A DNA stretch of 64,000 bases from Candidatus Martarchaeota archaeon (GCA_023473425.1 JAMCYG010000021.1:1-64000); one strand, 5' to 3'. Shown: positions 28,598 to 38,921, counted from the stretch's first letter. Translations and numbers: made by a program. The notes: generated by a model from the letters alone, not told the origin.

Positions 28598-29342
28598 TCC
28601 CTGCCTGCTGTTTCTCTGTATAAAACCTCTTCAGCGCATCTTGCTGTGCGGCACTTATGGTCTTGCCCGCATTTATCACTTGCTGTATCCCTGTTTTGAG
28701 CTCCTCCATAGTAAGGTTGCCATCCATCTGAAGCAGGAGTATGTCTCCGCTCTTAGGCGATATGGCCATAGGCATGTCGCAATCAGAGTAGTTGTCCTCC
28801 AGCATGTTCAGGTCAAGTATAAGCTTGTCGCCAATCTTACCGAAGCTAACTGCGTAAATCATATCCTTCATTGGTATTCCTGCATTCGCCAGGGCTACGG
28901 ATGCCGCTGTTATTCCAGCAGCCCTAGTCCCGCCGTCACTCTGGAGTATCTCTATATAAACGTTTATTTCGGTACCTGGAAACTCATTCAGCAGCACTAC
29001 ATTCTCGAATGCTTCCCTTGTCACCTTTGATATCTCTGTTGCGCGCCTGTTCGGGCCGGTTCGCCCATGGTCTGCCAGTCCTGAGAATGGCGCCATCTGG
29101 TACCTGCATTTTATGACCGCCCTTGCCGGGTCGGCGCTGTGCTTCGGTTGTGCTTCCATGGGGCCGTACACTGCGGCTATTACGCGGTTATTGCCCCATT
29201 CGAGATACGCAGACCCATCTGCGTTTTTTATCACTCCCGCCTCTATTCTTATCGGCCTCAGCTCCATGAGGTCCCTTCCGTCAAGCCTCTTTCCGTTCTT
29301 CAGCAGTTCTGGTTTATTCTTAGCTGATGCCAAATTACTCAC
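28560..29342 (-). CDS. rrp41: Exosome subunit Rrp41
   Basis: GKRLDGRDLMELRPIRIEAGVIKNADGSAYLEWGNNRVIAAVYGP; DGGTRAAGITAASVALANAG. Confidence 0.95.
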   Translation of the reverse strand: MSNLASAKNKPELLKNGKRLDGRDLMELRPIRIEAGVIKNADGSAYLEWGNNRVIAAVYGPMEAQPKHSADPARAVIKCRYQMAPFSGLADHGRTGPNRRATEISKVTREAFENVVLLNEFPGTEINVYIEILQSDGGTRAAGITAASVALANAGIPMKDMIYAVSFGKIGDKLILDLNMLEDNYSDCDMPMAISPKSGDILLLQMDGNLTMEELKTGIQQVINAGKTISAAQQDALKRFYTEKQQAGSGEGRSEAETTG

Positions 29343-29934
29343 CGTTTAACATTTTTTTAATCTTCTCCGTGAGCCCTGATGTATGGGCTTCCCTCTCTAT
29401 CCTCCTTAGCGCGCTAACTGCGAGCCGCAGGTCGCCGTCATTGAGCCACACTAGGCCGTTCATCCCGACAGATATCCTGCACTTCGTCAGGTTCGCTATC
29501 TGGTCGATCATCGTGTTTCCCTTACCAATTACCCTTGGCACTTTGGTTGGCTTTATCTCAATTATCATGCCGTCTCCTAGCGGTTTCGGCCTTTCCAATA
29601 CCACGCTGCTCTCACTCTCTACACGTGCTATCGATGCTTCTATCACGTCGCCTACCTTGAACCTGAATCTCTCGTACCTGCCTGATATTATTATTCCTTC
29701 GGTGTTGGTTGAGAGCACGACCTTATAAGTGTCCTTTCTGCCTATTTCAGATACGACTCCGACTACCTTTTCCCCCATCCTTGGCCTCCACGCACCCTCA
29801 AGGGATATGATGTTTCCGTTGCTGTCATCGTAAAGGCCGATTATCTTGGAGTATACTTTGCCGCCCTCCATATACGTGCCTTCCCTGCTGGCGGTTCTTT
29901 CAACACTTTGTCCTGGAAAAATTATTTCTCTCAT
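29335..29934 (-). CDS. rrp4: Exosome subunit Rrp4 (S1/KH)
   Basis: S1-like then KH (TKVPRVIGKGNTMIDQIANLTKCRISVGMNGLVWL). Confidence 0.92.
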   Translation of the reverse strand: MREIIFPGQSVERTASREGTYMEGGKVYSKIIGLYDDSNGNIISLEGAWRPRMGEKVVGVVSEIGRKDTYKVVLSTNTEGIIISGRYERFRFKVGDVIEASIARVESESSVVLERPKPLGDGMIIEIKPTKVPRVIGKGNTMIDQIANLTKCRISVGMNGLVWLNDGDLRLAVSALRRIEREAHTSGLTEKIKKMLNGE

Positions 29935-29976
29935 AATATCACGTCATATCGATTTTGTACCATCTGCATTCTATCT

Positions 29977-30687
29977 CTAGCTCGTTATCTTTACTTGTGC
30001 CTTGCCCTGCGTTAAGGCGTTTATCTTGTCGAAGAACTCGTCTCTGAGTCCAGCTGGGAACTCCAGACTGACCTGGAGCGAGCCATCAGACAGCCACTTC
30101 TCGGATTTTATGTTGTAATGCTTCAGCGTGCCGAAGCACCTGTTCGCAAACTCAGGAGGCACTGTAACATCCATGCTGACGTTTGTAAATTTTATCGGCA
30201 GTATGGTGCTTAGCTTCTTCACTATCTCCTCTATCTGGTCGCTGGCGCTCCTCATCGGATCTATGTATATTTTCGCCTGCTCTATCGCATTCGCGACCCT
30301 CAGCGGCGGATTGGGCGTATTTGTCCTTGGATCTATCGAGTTCCTGGAAATTATGTCTATGACCTGCTTCTTCTTCTCCTCAGCCAGCTTCTTCTGTTGG
30401 TCGGAAGTTATCGGCACGTGCCCTTTCTTGAGTATTGCGTCTACGACCTTGGCCAAGTCGCTCGTCCCGAATGCTGCTGCAATCTTGCTGTCGCTCTGCT
30501 TCTCGCCCTTTTTTGCATCCTTGAACACCTCTTCGGTCTCAAGTACGCTCAGCGGATCGCTGCGCACGCCGGTTATATACTCGTACGCCAAGTCGGCGTC
30601 TACAAGTATCTCAAAATCGTCGTTTCCGCGGCTGTATTTCGCAATAACAACCTTTGACATTGCATCACATACTGTAAAAGGAGGCAA
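29977..30687 (-). CDS. Ribosome maturation protein SBDS/SDO1
   Basis: GKKGEKQ..., PITSDQQKKLAEEKKKQVIDIISRNSIDPRTNTPNPPLRVANAIEQAKI. Confidence 0.93.
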   Translation of the reverse strand: MPPFTVCDAMSKVVIAKYSRGNDDFEILVDADLAYEYITGVRSDPLSVLETEEVFKDAKKGEKQSDSKIAAAFGTSDLAKVVDAILKKGHVPITSDQQKKLAEEKKKQVIDIISRNSIDPRTNTPNPPLRVANAIEQAKIYIDPMRSASDQIEEIVKKLSTILPIKFTNVSMDVTVPPEFANRCFGTLKHYNIKSEKWLSDGSLQVSLEFPAGLRDEFFDKINALTQGKAQVKITS

Positions 30688-30689
30688 AA

Positions 30690-31388
30690 TTAGAGATATG
30701 TAGCTATCTTCTCAGGTCCGAACGCTTCGAACCCGTTGCTCCTAGTTATTATAGAAACATCAAGGTTATTCTCCTTTATCTTACTATCTGCACTCTTTTT
30801 TATGGCCTCTATCCCTAGTGCTATGGCATTGTCTATGCTCATGCCATCCTTATAGCCACCAGCTAGTATATCGCCTGCCTGCTTCTTTCCCATGCCTATC
30901 GCATCGGCTTTGTACCCCATTGGCGTTGCAGACGGGTCGACCTCAAACAGCATTGGAGAGGCGTTTATACCCCCTATGAGTAGCGAGACAGCATACGGCC
31001 TTACTCCGCCATACTGCGTGGCTACCTGCATGTCATCGGATATCTCCCTTGCAAGCGTCTCTACAGATTCTGTCTCGTTGTAGACCATCCTGTGGGTCTG
31101 CGTCTTGTTCCTCATGCTGCTTATCAGGTGCAGGCCGTCGGATACTATGCCGCTGTAAGTGGAGCCAATGTGCGAGTCCACTCTGAATATCTTCTGGAAC
31201 GTTTGCGGTACTACCAGCGGTTCTGTTATATTTTTGTGGGCCGCAAGTACTATTGAGTCCTTCGCAACTATTCCGACAGCAGTTGCTCCCTTCCTGACAG
31301 CTGCCTTGGCATATTCCACCTGGAACAGCTGCCCGTCTGGGCTGAACATCATGCCTCTGTCATAAGCCTGTACGTTTGGATACATCAT
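30690..31388 (-). CDS. psmA: Proteasome subunit alpha
   Basis: YDRGMMFSPDGQLFQVEYAKAAVRKGATAVGI. Confidence 0.97.
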   Translation of the reverse strand: MMYPNVQAYDRGMMFSPDGQLFQVEYAKAAVRKGATAVGIVAKDSIVLAAHKNITEPLVVPQTFQKIFRVDSHIGSTYSGIVSDGLHLISSMRNKTQTHRMVYNETESVETLAREISDDMQVATQYGGVRPYAVSLLIGGINASPMLFEVDPSATPMGYKADAIGMGKKQAGDILAGGYKDGMSIDNAIALGIEAIKKSADSKIKENNLDVSIITRSNGFEAFGPEKIATYL

Positions 31389-31534
31389 TTCACCATGTGA
31401 TAAATGCCAGTTTTATGCTGCAAGAATCGAATTATAGTTTACTTTCTTATGAATATTTATAATGTTTTGCATGCTTTGAGGGAGGAGGGGAGATAGGAAT
31501 AAAATGGCAGCAAAGACTATCTCCACGCTCGTTC

Positions 31535-32068
31535 TCACTTTTTGACCTTGAGGGTCTCCTCCCCCGGCTTCCAGTTTACTGGACATAGCCCTCCTGATTG
31601 GAGCGCAAGCAATACCCTGAGCGTCTCATCAGTGCTCCTCCCGACGTTGTCGTCGGTGACTACCATATATTTTATTACGCCTTCAGGGTCTATTATGAAC
31701 AGGCCTCTCAATGCGTTGCCTGTAGAAGCGTTCAGCACGCCATACTTCGCTGCAATCTCGCCTTTCCTATCAGCAACCATCGGGTACTTTATGCCCTTAA
31801 GCCTCGGGTCGGCCTCGATCCATGCCTTATGCACGTATTCGGTGTCGCAGCTAACCGATATTACCTCTGCGTTCTTGCTCTTGAATTCAGCATAATCCTT
31901 TGCGAACCCTTCCAATTCGGTCGGGCAGACGAAAGTGAAGTCGGCAGGATAGAAGAAAAGGACTACCCACTTGCCCTTGTAATCGGCAAGCCTCACTTTG
32001 GCAAAGTTATTGTCTTTGTAAGCCATAGCCTCGAAATCCGGTGCACGTATCCCTATCATCATATCCAC
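31535..32068 (-). CDS. Peroxiredoxin (AhpC/TSA)
   Basis: FFYPADFTFVCPTELEGFA ... GGLCPVNWKPGE. Confidence 0.95.
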   Translation of the reverse strand: MDMMIGIRAPDFEAMAYKDNNFAKVRLADYKGKWVVLFFYPADFTFVCPTELEGFAKDYAEFKSKNAEVISVSCDTEYVHKAWIEADPRLKGIKYPMVADRKGEIAAKYGVLNASTGNALRGLFIIDPEGVIKYMVVTDDNVGRSTDETLRVLLALQSGGLCPVNWKPGEETLKVKK

Positions 32069-32317
32069 CTATTTTAGTTGTTATTTGTATCATTCTTCTA
32101 GCATTCTTCTAGTATTGTAATTGCCGCTGTTGCGCGCGCCTGCACGTCGAGCGGTTAGTCAGCTAAAATGAGCCAATAGTATTTACAGCAGTCTTAATTT
32201 TTAAGCTTTGCGTAGCGCCCGTTTAGCCAGATACAAATTCTGACCGGATAGCATTTTTAAGTATGCAAGAGAATTAGCTATGGTGGTAGGAATGGGGAAA
32301 CGAAATACAGGGCAAGG

Positions 32318-32644
32318 ATGTCTGAGCTAATAGCCAGGTTCCTGCGCAGCCACAGCGATGACCAGTCGTATGCTGCATGGGCTGCAGACCCAGAGAAGGC
32401 GCTCCTCGATCTCGTGGAATCTGACCATGAAGTAGCGGAAGCGGCCGCCTCAAATCCATCCATAGCGTGCATAAGGGTGCGCAAGAACGGCACATCGGTT
32501 GCCCATATAATAGCGAGGCACGGGGATCCGGAGGCTAAGATGCAGCTCTCTGCGCTGCCTAGGCGCATATTGGATATGAAGGACGAGAACGGGAACACGG
32601 TCTGGGATCTGCTCAGCATGAGCATAAGCTCGTCGTACGTGTGA
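32318..32644 (+). CDS. Hypothetical protein with ankyrin-like features
   Basis: NGTSVAHIIARHGDPEAKMQL ... DENGNTVWDLLSMS. Confidence 0.5.
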   Translation: MSELIARFLRSHSDDQSYAAWAADPEKALLDLVESDHEVAEAAASNPSIACIRVRKNGTSVAHIIARHGDPEAKMQLSALPRRILDMKDENGNTVWDLLSMSISSSYV

Positions 32645-32810
32645 GCATGGTACAAAATTACCAATACAAAATGCTTACTGCAACGTAGGTAGCAGGTGCA
32701 GTAGCTTCCGCAGTACATTCAAGCAAACTATTTCTTCGTCCTTATCTACAGCTGCAAAGAAATAATAATACTCACAACGCAGTTTATGAAGAATTTAAGC
32801 TGCATATTCG

Positions 32811-33662
32811 GTGCGTACAATAATAGAGATAAAAGACCTAAAGAAGCGCTATGGAGACGGGACTGTCGCGCTGAAGGGCGTGAACCTTAACCTTACCAAG
32901 CGCTTGACGACTGTCATAGGCAGGAACGGCGCAGGCAAAACTACCATGATGCGCATACTCTCAACCCAGCTGATGCCATCATCAGGCAAGGCAGTAGTTG
33001 ACGGCCTAGACGTAGTCAGAGATGCCTGGATGCTCAGGAAGAAGCTGGTAAGCATACCGCAAGAAGCAAGCCCTATGGGATTCCTCACGCCGATGGAGCA
33101 CCTAAAAACATATTTGATAGCAAGGGGCTCGACAATGGGCCAGGCGGCCAAGGACGCCGAGAACGCCCTGCGCACGCTTGAGCTTTGGGATGCCAGGAAT
33201 ACTCCTGCCGATGAGCTGTCTGGCGGCATGAAAAGAAAGATATTTGTGGCAATGGCGTTGGCGGCTAACGCTGAAGTGGTCTTCCTAGACGAGCCAACAA
33301 CCGGCCTTGACCCCCTGTCAAGGCTAGAGGTATGGAGCGCAGTCAAGATGCTCAAAGGAACGGTCGTGCTTACTACGCACTACATGGAGGAGGCCCAGGA
33401 GCTCTCAGAAGAGATAGCCATGGTAGACCACGGCGAGTGCATAGGATTCGGTACCGTGCAGAGCCTGCTGAAGAAGTTCAGAGGCATGGTAAGGGCGGAG
33501 ACCGGAGCGGATGGGGCAAAAGGCAGATATACAATTGGCAATACAAAGATAAGGTATGTGAAGTTGCGCGACGCCGAGCACTATGTGGACGAGGGCTACA
33601 CAATAAAGCCGATAACATTAGAAGACCTTTTCGTAATAAGGGGTGTGGAGCTTGAATCTTAG
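32811..33662 (+). CDS. ABC transporter ATP-binding protein
   Basis: GRNGAGKTTMMRIL, LSGGMKRKIFVAMALA, VFLDEPTTGLDP; GTG start. Confidence 0.93.
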   Translation: MRTIIEIKDLKKRYGDGTVALKGVNLNLTKRLTTVIGRNGAGKTTMMRILSTQLMPSSGKAVVDGLDVVRDAWMLRKKLVSIPQEASPMGFLTPMEHLKTYLIARGSTMGQAAKDAENALRTLELWDARNTPADELSGGMKRKIFVAMALAANAEVVFLDEPTTGLDPLSRLEVWSAVKMLKGTVVLTTHYMEEAQELSEEIAMVDHGECIGFGTVQSLLKKFRGMVRAETGADGAKGRYTIGNTKIRYVKLRDAEHYVDEGYTIKPITLEDLFVIRGVELES

Positions 33663-34374
33663 GTTCATCGGCGCGTTCACGTGGTACTATGGCATAAACT
33701 CCATTTCCAGGGGCCCATCGTACGTCCTGTCGGCAATGCTCTACCCGCTTGTATTCCTGTTTCTTATAACAATCTTTTCAGCAGGTAAGTTGATAGATTT
33801 TGCAGTTCTTGGGGGCTTCCTGTCGATTATAGCCACCAATGCCATATACGGAAGTGCAGACGCTGCGTTCCAGCGCATACAGCTGAAGATACAGGATCTG
33901 TTTGTGGCCACGAGCCTGACTCCTTTCGACTATACTTTTGGCCTGACGTTCAGCTACCTTGCAACTGCGCTGCCAGGGCTATTGATATATGGAATCATAG
34001 GGGCATTGTTGGGTATATTTTCCGCCCTGCCTCTCCTTGCATTCGTCGGAATAATGCTATTGCTTCTGGTAGCGGCCATGTCGATAGCTGTTATAATAAC
34101 TGGGCTCATAAAGCACGTGCGCAACCTATGGGGAGTCATATCGATAGTGAGCGTCGTGCTGACAATGGTGCCACCGAGCTTCTATCCTTATGTAATACTG
34201 CCCAAATGGGCGCTCTACCTTCTGATGATATCCCCTGTGACTCCTGCCGCTATGCTGAGCCAGGGCCTCTTCGGTCTGGAAAAGATGCCGCTGTACGCGC
34301 TGCCGGTCCTTCTATTCGAGACAGCCGCATATTTTGCTATAGCAATGCGCATGTCGGGCTGGCGCGAGAAGTGA
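33643..34374 (+). CDS. ABC-2 type transporter permease
   Basis: Polytopic membrane protein overlapping ABC ATPase gene. Confidence 0.85.
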   Translation: MWSLNLRFIGAFTWYYGINSISRGPSYVLSAMLYPLVFLFLITIFSAGKLIDFAVLGGFLSIIATNAIYGSADAAFQRIQLKIQDLFVATSLTPFDYTFGLTFSYLATALPGLLIYGIIGALLGIFSALPLLAFVGIMLLLLVAAMSIAVIITGLIKHVRNLWGVISIVSVVLTMVPPSFYPYVILPKWALYLLMISPVTPAAMLSQGLFGLEKMPLYALPVLLFETAAYFAIAMRMSGWREK

Positions 34375-34502
34375 TAGGCATGCTGTGCAGCTGTTGGTGC
34401 AGCCGCGAGATGCATTCGTCACTGCATTCTCAATTCCAAATATCTGGCTCCTCCGATAAGGAATAAATATATGAACTAATACAGAAGGATGAAGGTGATA
34501 CA

Positions 34503-34886
34503 TTGCTGAAGGTGAGAACTGTAGAATGCGATATAACCGACATACTTAGGAACAGGGATGGCAAAGTGACTATCCGCTTTAATCCGGAGGACATTGCTAT
34601 CTTGCCTTCACAGTTAAACTATTCTGGCGAAGGAGAGCTGCGTCCTGTATATTCTGCCAAATTACTCAGAAGGGTTGAGGCTCTTGATGGCGATTCATGG
34701 AAGTCTTATCCTAGCGCCTCCTGGATAGGAGACAAGAATACCATGGAGGCGTATACTGTGGCGCTGATTAAGCTTAGCGATGATAGTGTAGGAGTGATGG
34801 AATCACCTATCGGAATGCCGGATGCAAGGCTCATACTAGAGGCTGAGAAGGCAGGCATCCCTGCTGCAAGGATAGCGCAAAGGTAA
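34503..34886 (+). CDS. Hypothetical protein
   Basis: TTG start with GGTGAT-ACA-TTG; 127 aa. Confidence 0.55.
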   Translation: MLKVRTVECDITDILRNRDGKVTIRFNPEDIAILPSQLNYSGEGELRPVYSAKLLRRVEALDGDSWKSYPSASWIGDKNTMEAYTVALIKLSDDSVGVMESPIGMPDARLILEAEKAGIPAARIAQR

Positions 34887-34890
34887 TCCA

Positions 34891-35394
34891 ATGCCAACAG
34901 ATCAAACCGTAAATGTAGCGTCGAAAGTTAGCGTTTCAGCCGGAATCATTATGGTAATTAAGTCTCCTTCCGGTCCGAAAGTTGTGCTCATGAAGCAGAA
35001 CAATGCGCACTATGAAAGGCCATGGGATTACGGGGAAGTGATAGATATAGGGCCAAAAGGCGGCATCGAGGACGGCGAAACACCTACCGATACTGCGCTC
35101 AGGGAAGCGAAGGAAGAGACCGGCCTTGCGGACTTGAAGCTCGATAAGGAATTCAGGGCCGAAGTAGAATACGAATTCGACCAGCCGACTAGTAATGGCA
35201 GTAAATTTCACATTAAGAAGAAGGCGATTTACTACCTTGCATACATAACCGAAGAAGACGTCAAGCGCATAAGGCTGTCTGATGAGCACGAGTCGCTCGA
35301 GATACTTCCAATAAATCAGGCGATGGGTCGCATAGAGCAGACCGCAGTCACGAAAATCAACGTTCTGAAGAAGCTAAAAGAGTATATCCATTAG
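34891..35394 (+). CDS. NUDIX hydrolase
   Basis: GGIEDGETPTDTALREAKEETGLADL (Nudix box). Confidence 0.93.
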   Translation: MPTDQTVNVASKVSVSAGIIMVIKSPSGPKVVLMKQNNAHYERPWDYGEVIDIGPKGGIEDGETPTDTALREAKEETGLADLKLDKEFRAEVEYEFDQPTSNGSKFHIKKKAIYYLAYITEEDVKRIRLSDEHESLEILPINQAMGRIEQTAVTKINVLKKLKEYIH

Positions 35395-35539
35395 CCAGAT
35401 GAAGTTCCACCAATCATACCATCACTTTTTAAGTGAAATAACTCCAATCTATGGATGCTCAGTGTTTCCGCCCATCATACCATCGCCATTTCCCATTTTC
35501 AGTGTACCTTTTTAATGCTTGCCTATCGAAACTAGGGGG

Positions 35540-35863
35540 CTAGCTTTCAGGAGCGCCGCTCATTAGCCCTGTAACCGTGCCGGACCTCTTCAACGTGAAC
35601 ATCGCCATTCCTATGCCGTTGACTTTTTTGATCATTGCAAGCGCCACAATGAGCTTGCTCATGCCCTCTACTGTGCCGCTTATTATGAATCTGCTGCTCC
35701 CTTCACTCCTCTCATATTTGGGATTTACTACATGATAATCTATCTCGCCTATGCACCTGAGCAGTTCGTCCTGCAGCGCGCTTCCAAAGTCGCGCCCAGC
35801 ATTCGCATTTATGCTCTTGGTGCACTCCACAAGCAGGTAATGCCTCTTCTCCTTAATCATCAT
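35540..35863 (-). CDS. rnp2: RNase P protein component 2 (Pop5)
   Basis: Pop5/Rpp14-like; overlaps Rpp30 homolog. Confidence 0.8.
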   Translation of the reverse strand: MMIKEKRHYLLVECTKSINANAGRDFGSALQDELLRCIGEIDYHVVNPKYERSEGSSRFIISGTVEGMSKLIVALAMIKKVNGIGMAMFTLKRSGTVTGLMSGAPES

Positions 35864-36389
35864 TGCCCACCAAATATCCGTTTATCTCGCTTATGCTGTA
35901 GCGCGCATACTGCTCGTCAGCACCTATAAGCTTGGCGATCTCGATAATCTGTATCTTTGAGAGCATTTCATCGACTGAAGCGGCCATAGTCGCAAATGAC
36001 ACCCTTATCTTCCTCTTCTTCGCGAGCTTGAACAGCCGCGAAGCCCTGTAGAGCGCCTTGGTCCGCCTGGTGCCGTAGGAATTAGTTATGCTTTTCGTAT
36101 CAATGCAGAGTATGCAGTCGTTCGCAGCAATCTCCTCCATGAGCTTCCTGTCTATCTTGTAGCCGTCTATGTGCACGGCTGCCACGCCTTTCCTGACTAA
36201 GGCCGACAGCTTTCCTTCATCGGATCCAAAGGCGATTGCTTTGCCAATACTCTCCTTTATCACATGCTGCGCATTAGCGTCGATTATGCCTATATCCGAG
36301 CCGGCACGACCTACGCTTGTGAAGCCTAGCTTGGCTGTGAGATCTTTGCTCACATCGCACGAGTTAAGGACTATGTCATAGAAGTGCAA
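35853..36389 (-). CDS. rnp3: RNase P protein component 3 (Rpp30)
   Basis: LCIDTKSITNSYGTRRTKALYRASRLFKLAKKRKIRVSFATMA. Confidence 0.83.
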   Translation of the reverse strand: MHFYDIVLNSCDVSKDLTAKLGFTSVGRAGSDIGIIDANAQHVIKESIGKAIAFGSDEGKLSALVRKGVAAVHIDGYKIDRKLMEEIAANDCILCIDTKSITNSYGTRRTKALYRASRLFKLAKKRKIRVSFATMAASVDEMLSKIQIIEIAKLIGADEQYARYSISEINGYLVGNDD

Positions 36390-36430
36390 TTATACACCTT
36401 GTGCAGCGCTACCTCTGAATGCGGCCTGTG

Positions 36431-37678
36431 CTACGCCTCTTCCCCCTCCACTTGCCCGTCGGCGTCGGATGAATGCTCTGCATTGCCGGTGCTAACGCCG
36501 AACAGCTCCCTATCCAAGGCATTCTTAGTCTTCTCGGGAGGGTATCTAAGCTTTATGAGCTTTGTATGGCCGCGTATGCCTGTGCTCGAATCGAACGAGT
36601 CTATTATACCCTGCATGACAAGTTCTGAGAGATACTTTCTGTACCATCTCTCGCTCTTCGGGCTCTTGTGCAGGCCAGCGGATATGCCTTTGTATCTGTT
36701 GTATATCTCACCGCTGAATATGTACGTGTCCACTCCATCGACCAGCTTTTTGTAGGTGCCACCGCTCTGCGTCAGTTGTGCTATAGCGTATAGCACAAGC
36801 TTCTGGTGCTCCGGCAGCGTAGCTATTACATCGTATACTATGTCGCTCTCGGACAGCTTTATTGCATCCTCCGCTTCCTTCTGGGTTATCTTGGTGAGCC
36901 CTCTCTCCTCCGCCATCTCCCCCGATCTTGTAAGTATCTTGAGCGAGAAGCGCGCGTCACCTCCCTCCTTGTAAGCCTTTGATGCTATTATGTGCAGCAG
37001 GTCATCAGATATGACATTCTCCTTGAAGCCCTTCATGACCCTATCTTTTAGTATCATGTATATCTCGTCAGCATTGTACGGTGGGAAGACGAGCTCGGTT
37101 TCGTAGAGTGCTGAAAGGCTTCGTGGGTCAAGTTCCTCCTTGAATGACACTCTGTTTGATATCCCAATTATCGTCACGCCACCTGCTCTTATATCCGCAT
37201 TCATCCTGGTTAGCGTGTATACGAGGTCATCCAGGTCCCTGACTACGTCTATCTCATCGAGCACAATAACCAGTATCTTATTGTCTTCTTCGACCCAGCT
37301 GGCTATCCTTTCATATAAGTCAACAGCCCCATAACCTCTCCTCGAATAAGTGGGGAGGTGGTCAGATATCACCTTGCTTAATACTCTGAACCTGGAATTG
37401 TATATCCTACAGTTCACGTATGATATCTTTGCCTTGCCGTTCGGTATCTCACTTACCTCTTTGAGCACATACTGTGCGCAAGAGGTCTTACCCGTGCCGG
37501 TCTTGCCGTATATAAATAGATTCCTGCCCCTCTCACCCTTGAGCGCCGGGGCTATTGCACGCTCGATGTTGTTTATCTCTTTCTCCCTGTACCTGAGCTT
37601 CTTAGGTATGTAGTGTGGCGAAAGGACTTCGCGATCGGCGAATATTGCAGACTCCCCAAGCATGTCTGTAAGTTGCAT
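36431..37678 (-). CDS. cdc6: Orc1/Cdc6 replication initiator
   Basis: FIYGKTGTGKTSCAQYVL, LVIVLDEIDVV, ISNRVSFKEELDPRSLSAL. Confidence 0.95.
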   Translation of the reverse strand: MQLTDMLGESAIFADREVLSPHYIPKKLRYREKEINNIERAIAPALKGERGRNLFIYGKTGTGKTSCAQYVLKEVSEIPNGKAKISYVNCRIYNSRFRVLSKVISDHLPTYSRRGYGAVDLYERIASWVEEDNKILVIVLDEIDVVRDLDDLVYTLTRMNADIRAGGVTIIGISNRVSFKEELDPRSLSALYETELVFPPYNADEIYMILKDRVMKGFKENVISDDLLHIIASKAYKEGGDARFSLKILTRSGEMAEERGLTKITQKEAEDAIKLSESDIVYDVIATLPEHQKLVLYAIAQLTQSGGTYKKLVDGVDTYIFSGEIYNRYKGISAGLHKSPKSERWYRKYLSELVMQGIIDSFDSSTGIRGHTKLIKLRYPPEKTKNALDRELFGVSTGNAEHSSDADGQVEGEEA

Positions 37679-37781
37679 ACCCCCAACTCTTGGAAACTTT
37701 AAACATTACCGGCTAACGAAGAGTAATATGCATCACAGCTATAAATTATTTACTAATCTGCGCATGCCGCTTATATGCGCA

Positions 37782-38099
37782 TCATATCATCTTCGCTGCC
37801 TTGAGCTTTCCGATGTCCATCTGGCTGTATCTCCACATTATGTCGCCGCGCTCATCGCCTTCTACCACCCACGGCTTCACTATAACGACATCACCTTCCT
37901 TTATCCAGAACCTCCTCCTCAGCCTGCCTGGTATCGAGCATAACCTGTCCTTTCCGTCGGTGCAGCGCACAAGGAACCTGGCAGCGCCAGCTATCTTCGA
38001 AACAGTGCCAAGTACCTCTCCTTCTTTCGGCCTTTTGAGCCTCTGCGACTCATCGTTTTCCGGTGCGCCTCTCCTCTTATCAAAATTGCTCTTCCTTAT
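37782..38099 (-). CDS. Translation initiation factor aIF-1A (apparent ATA start)
   Basis: RKSNFDKRRGAPENDESQRLKRPKEGEVLGTVSKIAGAARFLVRCTDGKDRLCSIPGRLRRRFWIKEGDVVIVKPW; stop TGA 12 nt upstream of ATA; CAGGTGTTTCG-ATA. Confidence 0.88.
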   Translation of the reverse strand: MRKSNFDKRRGAPENDESQRLKRPKEGEVLGTVSKIAGAARFLVRCTDGKDRLCSIPGRLRRRFWIKEGDVVIVKPWVVEGDERGDIMWRYSQMDIGKLKAAKMI

Positions 38100-38122
38100 C
38101 GAAACACCTGGTCAACATCACA

Positions 38123-38545
38123 TCAGTAGCTCTTTACTCCATATCGCGCACCGCACGCTTCGCATACCAGCTGCAACATGCCTCTGCCTCCAGATTCCAA
38201 ATGCGTGTCTGGTTTGTGGCATTCCCTGCATATCACGTACGTTTCAAAATATGTGTGCATGCGCTTGTTTAGCTCATCGTTCTGGAACTTCCCGTTTATT
38301 ATCAGCCTCTGGTCCTCGAAGCTGGTGGGCACAGCAAGCTCCTTGCTAAGGAATTTACCTATCTCCTGTGGCGTCCTTCTCGCCCTATCCGCTATGACCC
38401 CTATATTCCTTATTATCGTCTTCGTGCCCTGTATAATAGATTCCACATCAGGTATTTTGAAGTCTATAGACTCGGCACTCAGATGAGGCATGCGTTCGAA
38501 TGCCCTGTCAAGAAGTTTTAAATAATCATCATTCTCTTCGCTCAA
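38123..38545 (-). CDS. Translation initiation factor aIF-2 beta
   Basis: KFLSKELAVPTSFEDQRLIINGKF...YVICRECHKPDTHLE...LVCEACGARYGVKSY. Confidence 0.92.
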   Translation of the reverse strand: MSEENDDYLKLLDRAFERMPHLSAESIDFKIPDVESIIQGTKTIIRNIGVIADRARRTPQEIGKFLSKELAVPTSFEDQRLIINGKFQNDELNKRMHTYFETYVICRECHKPDTHLESGGRGMLQLVCEACGARYGVKSY

Positions 38546-38658
38546 CGCTACACCTTGCTTTTTATGATAGTAATACTATTCATTGTAGCATATAATATTA
38601 ATGCTTGCGCACACGCTCCTAATGAAACCTATTTAAACCAGAGACTGCTTTTATTATA

Positions 38659-38921
38659 TGTGGCAGATAGGCGGGAAGCTAAGGGTTTTCCGTACCGCAA
38701 ATCCCTTCGGGCGGGCCAATGCTGGCTGAGTGCCATGCCGTGCCTGCGGGCTTGCATGGAAATGCTGACGCCCTGCCTCTGATGATAGTGTGACATGTGA
38801 ATCGGGCCAGGCCGGAAGGAGCAACCTTAAGCGTGTCGTCGCTATGCTTCCGAGATACAGGGCCGAGTGGAAATGCAAACAACCCTCTTCCAGGGCATGG
38901 TGCAAGGCGGCTTCTGCCACA
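38659..38921 (+). ncRNA. ffs: SRP 7S RNA
   Basis: Helix 8 core GTGAATCGGGCCAGGCCGGAAGGAGCAACCTTAAGCG; terminal pairing TGTGGCAG/CTGCCACA; upstream TATA (CTATTTAAA). Confidence 0.93.

Noticed and set aside
35400-35520. Repeated CC(A/C)ATCATACCATC motifs downstream of rnp2, resembling degenerate C/D boxes on the minus strand
   Set aside because: Box consensus and spacing too poor to call an sRNA; noted only as a short direct repeat.
37675-37782. Possible ORB/replication origin beside cdc6 (GTTTCCAAGAGTTGGGGGT on minus strand, AT-rich gap)
   Set aside because: Only one imperfect match and the G-run may simply be the cdc6 ribosome-binding region; needs GC-skew or marker-frequency data.
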